A DNA stretch of 8,237 bases from Deltaproteobacteria bacterium (GTDB lineage: Bacteria > Desulfobacterota > Desulfobacteria > Desulfobacterales > JAABPS01): contig JAFDFT010000077.1 in assembly GCA_019309685.1 (NCBI GenBank), positions 1 to 8,237 on the forward strand. Reading direction: 5' to 3'. This document shows, piece after piece, positions 5,889 to 8,237 of the stretch. The notes below the pieces were generated by a model. It did not search any database. It had not been told where the DNA came from and saw only the letters and a program-made list of their open reading frames with translations. Every line of letters starts with the position of its first letter. The stretch's first letter is position 1. Both the position numbers and the translations under genes were made by a program.

Positions 5889-6974
5889 ATGAGTGATAAA
5901 ATATATCGTCAGCTTTCCGAAACCCTTGACACATTACCAAATGGTTTCCCTGTCACAGATAGTGGTGTTGAGATTAAGTTGCTCAAAAAGATATTTTCAC
6001 CAGAGCAGGCTGAACTCTTCTGTGATCTGAGGCTGACATGGGAAACTGCGGAGCAGATCGGTGAGCGTACGGGTCGTACCTTAGAAGGCCTGGAAGAGAT
6101 GCTACTCAGCATGAGAGAACACGGTCAAATTCAAGGGATCTCTTTAGACGGGACAATTATTTATAGAATGCTACCATGGCTTTTTGGGATATATGAATTC
6201 CAGTTGCATCATTTAGATCGGCAGATGGCTGAACTCAATGAAGAATTTCTTCCGCATTATCTAAAGCAGTACCACAAAAATAGACCTCACGGATTTCAGG
6301 TTATACCCATTGAAGAAGAAATCTCCAGCGAGCAAGAATGCATGCCCTATGAGCGCGTTTCTAATATTATTGAAAACAGTCAATCTTTTATGGTGTTTGA
6401 CTGCCTCTGTAAAAAAGAACAGGGGTTAATCGGTAACCCTTGTGATAAACCGCTAGAAGTCTGCATGGGATTTGCCCCCATTCCCGGGGCGTTTGACAAC
6501 TCTACTCATGGACGGGCTATTTCAAAAGATGAAGCCAAAGCGGTACTTGATAAGGCGGAAGAGGCAGGTTTAGTGCATATTACGGATAACTATCAAAGTG
6601 ACCATTTTTATATCTGCAATTGCTGTGGATGCTGCTGCGGTGTCCTGCAGGGCATCACCAGGATGGGCATGAACGCATCAGAGGTTATCAATTCTCACTA
6701 CTACGCTGTAATTGATGAAGAAGAGTGCACAGCTTGCGGTACCTGCGCAGATGAACGCTGCCAGGTCAATGCCATAGAAGAAGGTGAAGACGTTTATGAG
6801 ATTGTGCCTGAAAAGTGCATTGGCTGCGGAATTTGCATTAGTACCTGTCCTTCGGATGCAATTAAGCTGATTCATAAGCCTAAGGAAGATATTTTAACGC
6901 CTCCTATTGATCGAGATAATTGGTTTGAAGAGCGCGGAAAGGTTCGTGGCGTGGATTTTAATAAATATAAATAG
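5889..6974 (+). CDS. Winged-helix / 4Fe-4S dicluster protein, probable electron carrier
   Basis: The protein has 361 residues from ATG 5889 (372 if it starts at 5856); numbering here is from 5889. Residues ~38-93 look like a winged-helix domain (SPEQAELFCDLRLTWETAEQ, then RTGRTLEGLEEMLLSMREHGQI), which in this family may be structural rather than DNA-binding. A central cysteine-rich part contains FDCLC (Cys172, Cys174), Cys185, Cys192, and the dense cluster CNCCGCCC at 243-250. The C-terminal third is a bacterial ferredoxin-like pair of clusters: C-x2-C-x2-C-x4-C at Cys280-291 and C-x2-C-x2-C-x3-CP at Cys310-320. This family is common in anaerobic deltaproteobacterial lineages as a hypothetical (4Fe-4S) protein, often beside reductases; its role is not established. 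Between two amidohydrolases and close to an OYE enzyme without its own NAD(P) domain, it could pass electrons to that enzyme. The second cysteine set suggests additional metal beyond two cubanes. Confidence 0.85.
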   Translation: MSDKIYRQLSETLDTLPNGFPVTDSGVEIKLLKKIFSPEQAELFCDLRLTWETAEQIGERTGRTLEGLEEMLLSMREHGQIQGISLDGTIIYRMLPWLFGIYEFQLHHLDRQMAELNEEFLPHYLKQYHKNRPHGFQVIPIEEEISSEQECMPYERVSNIIENSQSFMVFDCLCKKEQGLIGNPCDKPLEVCMGFAPIPGAFDNSTHGRAISKDEAKAVLDKAEEAGLVHITDNYQSDHFYICNCCGCCCGVLQGITRMGMNASEVINSHYYAVIDEEECTACGTCADERCQVNAIEEGEDVYEIVPEKCIGCGICISTCPSDAIKLIHKPKEDILTPPIDRDNWFEERGKVRGVDFNKYK

Positions 6975-6990
6975 GTTTTATAAACTTTAT

Positions 6991-7018
6991 TTGAATTGTC
7001 ATTGCGTGATCATATATT
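6991..7018 (+). promoter_or_regulatory. Sigma70-like promoter candidate for the last amidohydrolase
   Basis: TTGAAT (6991-6996), a 16 bp spacer and TATATT (7013-7018) lie about 100 bp upstream of the ATG at 7119. The -10 matches 5 of 6 and the -35 matches 4 of 6. A TGATCAT word (7007-7013) touches the -10, and another copy lies at 7043-7049. If real, the last gene has its own promoter in addition to read-through. Confidence 0.35.
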
Positions 7019-7030
7019 TTAAAAATACTA

Positions 7031-7065
7031 ACAATTATCAGATGATCATAAAAGTAAATAATTGT
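7031..7065. promoter_or_regulatory. Inverted repeat ACAATTA / TAATTGT around ATGATCAT, possible operator
   Basis: ACAATTA (7031-7037) and TAATTGT (7059-7065) are perfect inverted arms of 7 bp separated by 21 bp, and the spacer holds the 8 bp palindrome ATGATCAT (7042-7049). The block lies between the candidate promoter and the start codon at 7119. In such AT-rich DNA a chance origin is possible. Confidence 0.3.
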
Positions 7066-7118
7066 GACATTTGATCTAATATTAACACCTCTTCATAAGA
7101 ATTTATCGGAGTAATCAA

Positions 7119-8237
7119 ATGAACAAACTATTTGCAGCAGATAAAATCCTGATAAACGGGAATATCCTTACCGTAGACGCAACAGATAATGTGGTTGAGG
7201 CAGTTGCCATAAAAGACGGTCGATTCTTAGCCATTGGAAAGAGTGACCGTATCAAGGAACTTGCCGGACACGACACCGAGATGTTGGATCTGGAGGGAAA
7301 AACCGTTTTACCCGGAATCATCGACAGCCACACCCATCCTTCCCTGCTGGCATCTCATTTAACGGAAATAAACTGCCGAAAACCTGAAGTGAACGGGATT
7401 GCCGATATTAAAGAAATGATAAAAGCACGCGCGCAGGAATTAGGCCCTGGTAAATGGGTGCGCGGAGCTAATTTTAACGACTCAAAATTAACAGAAAAAA
7501 GACACATCACCCGTTGGGAACTGGACGAGGCAGCCCCGGAGAATCCAGTCTGTCTTTTGGCTGATACCGGTCATCAAAGTGTGGTCAACAGCAAAGCTCT
7601 GGAATTGTCAGGCGTCACCAAAGACACTCCCAATCCGTCAGGGGGGGAAATACAGCGCGATGAAAGTGGCGAACCTACCGGCCTATTGTATGAAATGGCT
7701 ATGGGGCTGGTGTCCCGAGTAATCCCGCCTTACACCGTTGAAGAGGTAAAGGCCGGTTATAGTGAGGTGCTCAAACAGTTTTCTAGATGGGGTGTTACAT
7801 CAACCCATGATGCCGGTGGTGTTGATTTAGGAATTCGGGCGTTTCAACAACTGCTTAATGAAGGAAAACGCCAGGTTCGGGTCAGTCTGATGGTACATCT
7901 ATTCCCTGGAGCGCAGGATGCAGTCAACATTTGCGAATCGTTGACCAGTATCGGTATCGAAAGCGGTTTTGGCAATGATTGGTTGAAAGTCATGACTTTG
8001 AAAATATTTGGAGACGGCTCCGGTGCTGGAGGTACCGCCAGTGTATATGAACCTCAAAACCGCGGCCCCAAAGGATTGGGAATTATGATGACTGATCCGG
8101 AAATCATCGAGGCCATGGTAATCAAGGCTCATGAGGCCGGCCTTCGGTGCAGCATTCACAGTATCGGTGACAAGGGGATCGACATTGCTCTGGATTGTAT
8201 TGAAAAAGCTCAGAAGCTAAAACCGATGCCGGATATG
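7119..8237 (+). CDS. Amidohydrolase_3 (YtcJ-like) family protein, 3' end missing
   Basis: An uninterrupted frame of 373 codons runs from ATG 7119 to the last base of the window, so the C-terminus is outside; the family is usually ~530-570 residues. GGAG (7108-7111) lies 7 bp before the start. Family features are the N-terminal strand region ILINGNILTVDATD (10-23), the binuclear metal site HTH at 71-73 in PGIIDSHTHP, GKWVRGANFN (111-120), ADTGHQSVVNSKAL (148-161), WGVTSTHDAG (224-233), the KIFGDGSGAGGTA segment (295-307; commonly KxxxDGxxxSxTA), and CSIHSIGDKGID (344-355), where His347 corresponds to the conserved HAIGD histidine. Members hydrolyse C-N, often formamide or N-acyl, bonds, with few characterised substrates. 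It is only distantly related to the amidohydrolase at 4017-5675, so the pair is not a recent duplication. It follows the 4Fe-4S gene by 144 bp on the same strand. Confidence 0.9.
   Translation, partial: MNKLFAADKILINGNILTVDATDNVVEAVAIKDGRFLAIGKSDRIKELAGHDTEMLDLEGKTVLPGIIDSHTHPSLLASHLTEINCRKPEVNGIADIKEMIKARAQELGPGKWVRGANFNDSKLTEKRHITRWELDEAAPENPVCLLADTGHQSVVNSKALELSGVTKDTPNPSGGEIQRDESGEPTGLLYEMAMGLVSRVIPPYTVEEVKAGYSEVLKQFSRWGVTSTHDAGGVDLGIRAFQQLLNEGKRQVRVSLMVHLFPGAQDAVNICESLTSIGIESGFGNDWLKVMTLKIFGDGSGAGGTASVYEPQNRGPKGLGIMMTDPEIIEAMVIKAHEAGLRCSIHSIGDKGIDIALDCIEKAQKLKPMPDM

Noticed and set aside
7899..8159. Minus-strand open frame of 86 codons
   Set aside because: It is antisense to the YtcJ-like amidohydrolase, whose motifs are intact across this stretch.

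Overview
The window looks like accessory catabolic DNA from an anaerobic bacterium, most likely a member of the Desulfobacterota (Desulfobacterales-like). This is inferred from moderately AT-rich coding, an Old Yellow Enzyme relative with a 4Fe-4S cysteine motif, a cysteine-rich winged-helix ferredoxin-like protein, and palindromic intergenic repeats with 'cgtaaaaagt' ends that I associate from memory with such genomes. There is no marker gene, so the taxonomy is tentative. I see no rRNA, tRNA, CRISPR array, transposase or phage gene.

Layout. Positions 1-500 (+) hold the 3' part of a small membrane-anchored protein of unknown function. A ~155 bp palindromic repeat (570-724) fills the gap to two minus-strand genes: a short crotonase-fold protein (768-1469) and a metal-dependent cyclase/kynurenine-formamidase-family hydrolase (1727-2467). 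A second, larger palindromic element (1540-1724), itself interrupted by a ~60 bp REP-like unit, separates these two. A 291 bp divergent intergenic region (2468-2758) carries several GATAA/TTATC palindromes and two weak promoter candidates. Four plus-strand genes follow: a single-domain OYE-type flavin oxidoreductase with a 4Fe-4S motif (2759-3910), a D-aminoacylase-like amidohydrolase (4017-5675), a winged-helix/4Fe-4S protein (5889-6974), and a YtcJ-like amidohydrolase_3 that is still open at the window end (7119-8237).

How they may work together (inference). Three different hydrolase folds (cyclase family, D-aminoacylase type, YtcJ type), a flavoenzyme likely to act on a conjugated C=C, a multi-cluster electron carrier and an acyl-CoA isomerase-like protein form a plausible set for anaerobic breakdown of a cyclic or N-acylated compound. 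Hydrolases would open C-N or C-O bonds, the OYE homologue would reduce an enone or enoyl group, and the crotonase would shift a double bond on a CoA ester. The OYE lacks the C-terminal FAD/NAD(P) domain of the 2,4-dienoyl-CoA reductase family, so the neighbouring 4Fe-4S protein is a natural candidate for its electron partner. The substrate cannot be read from the sequence.
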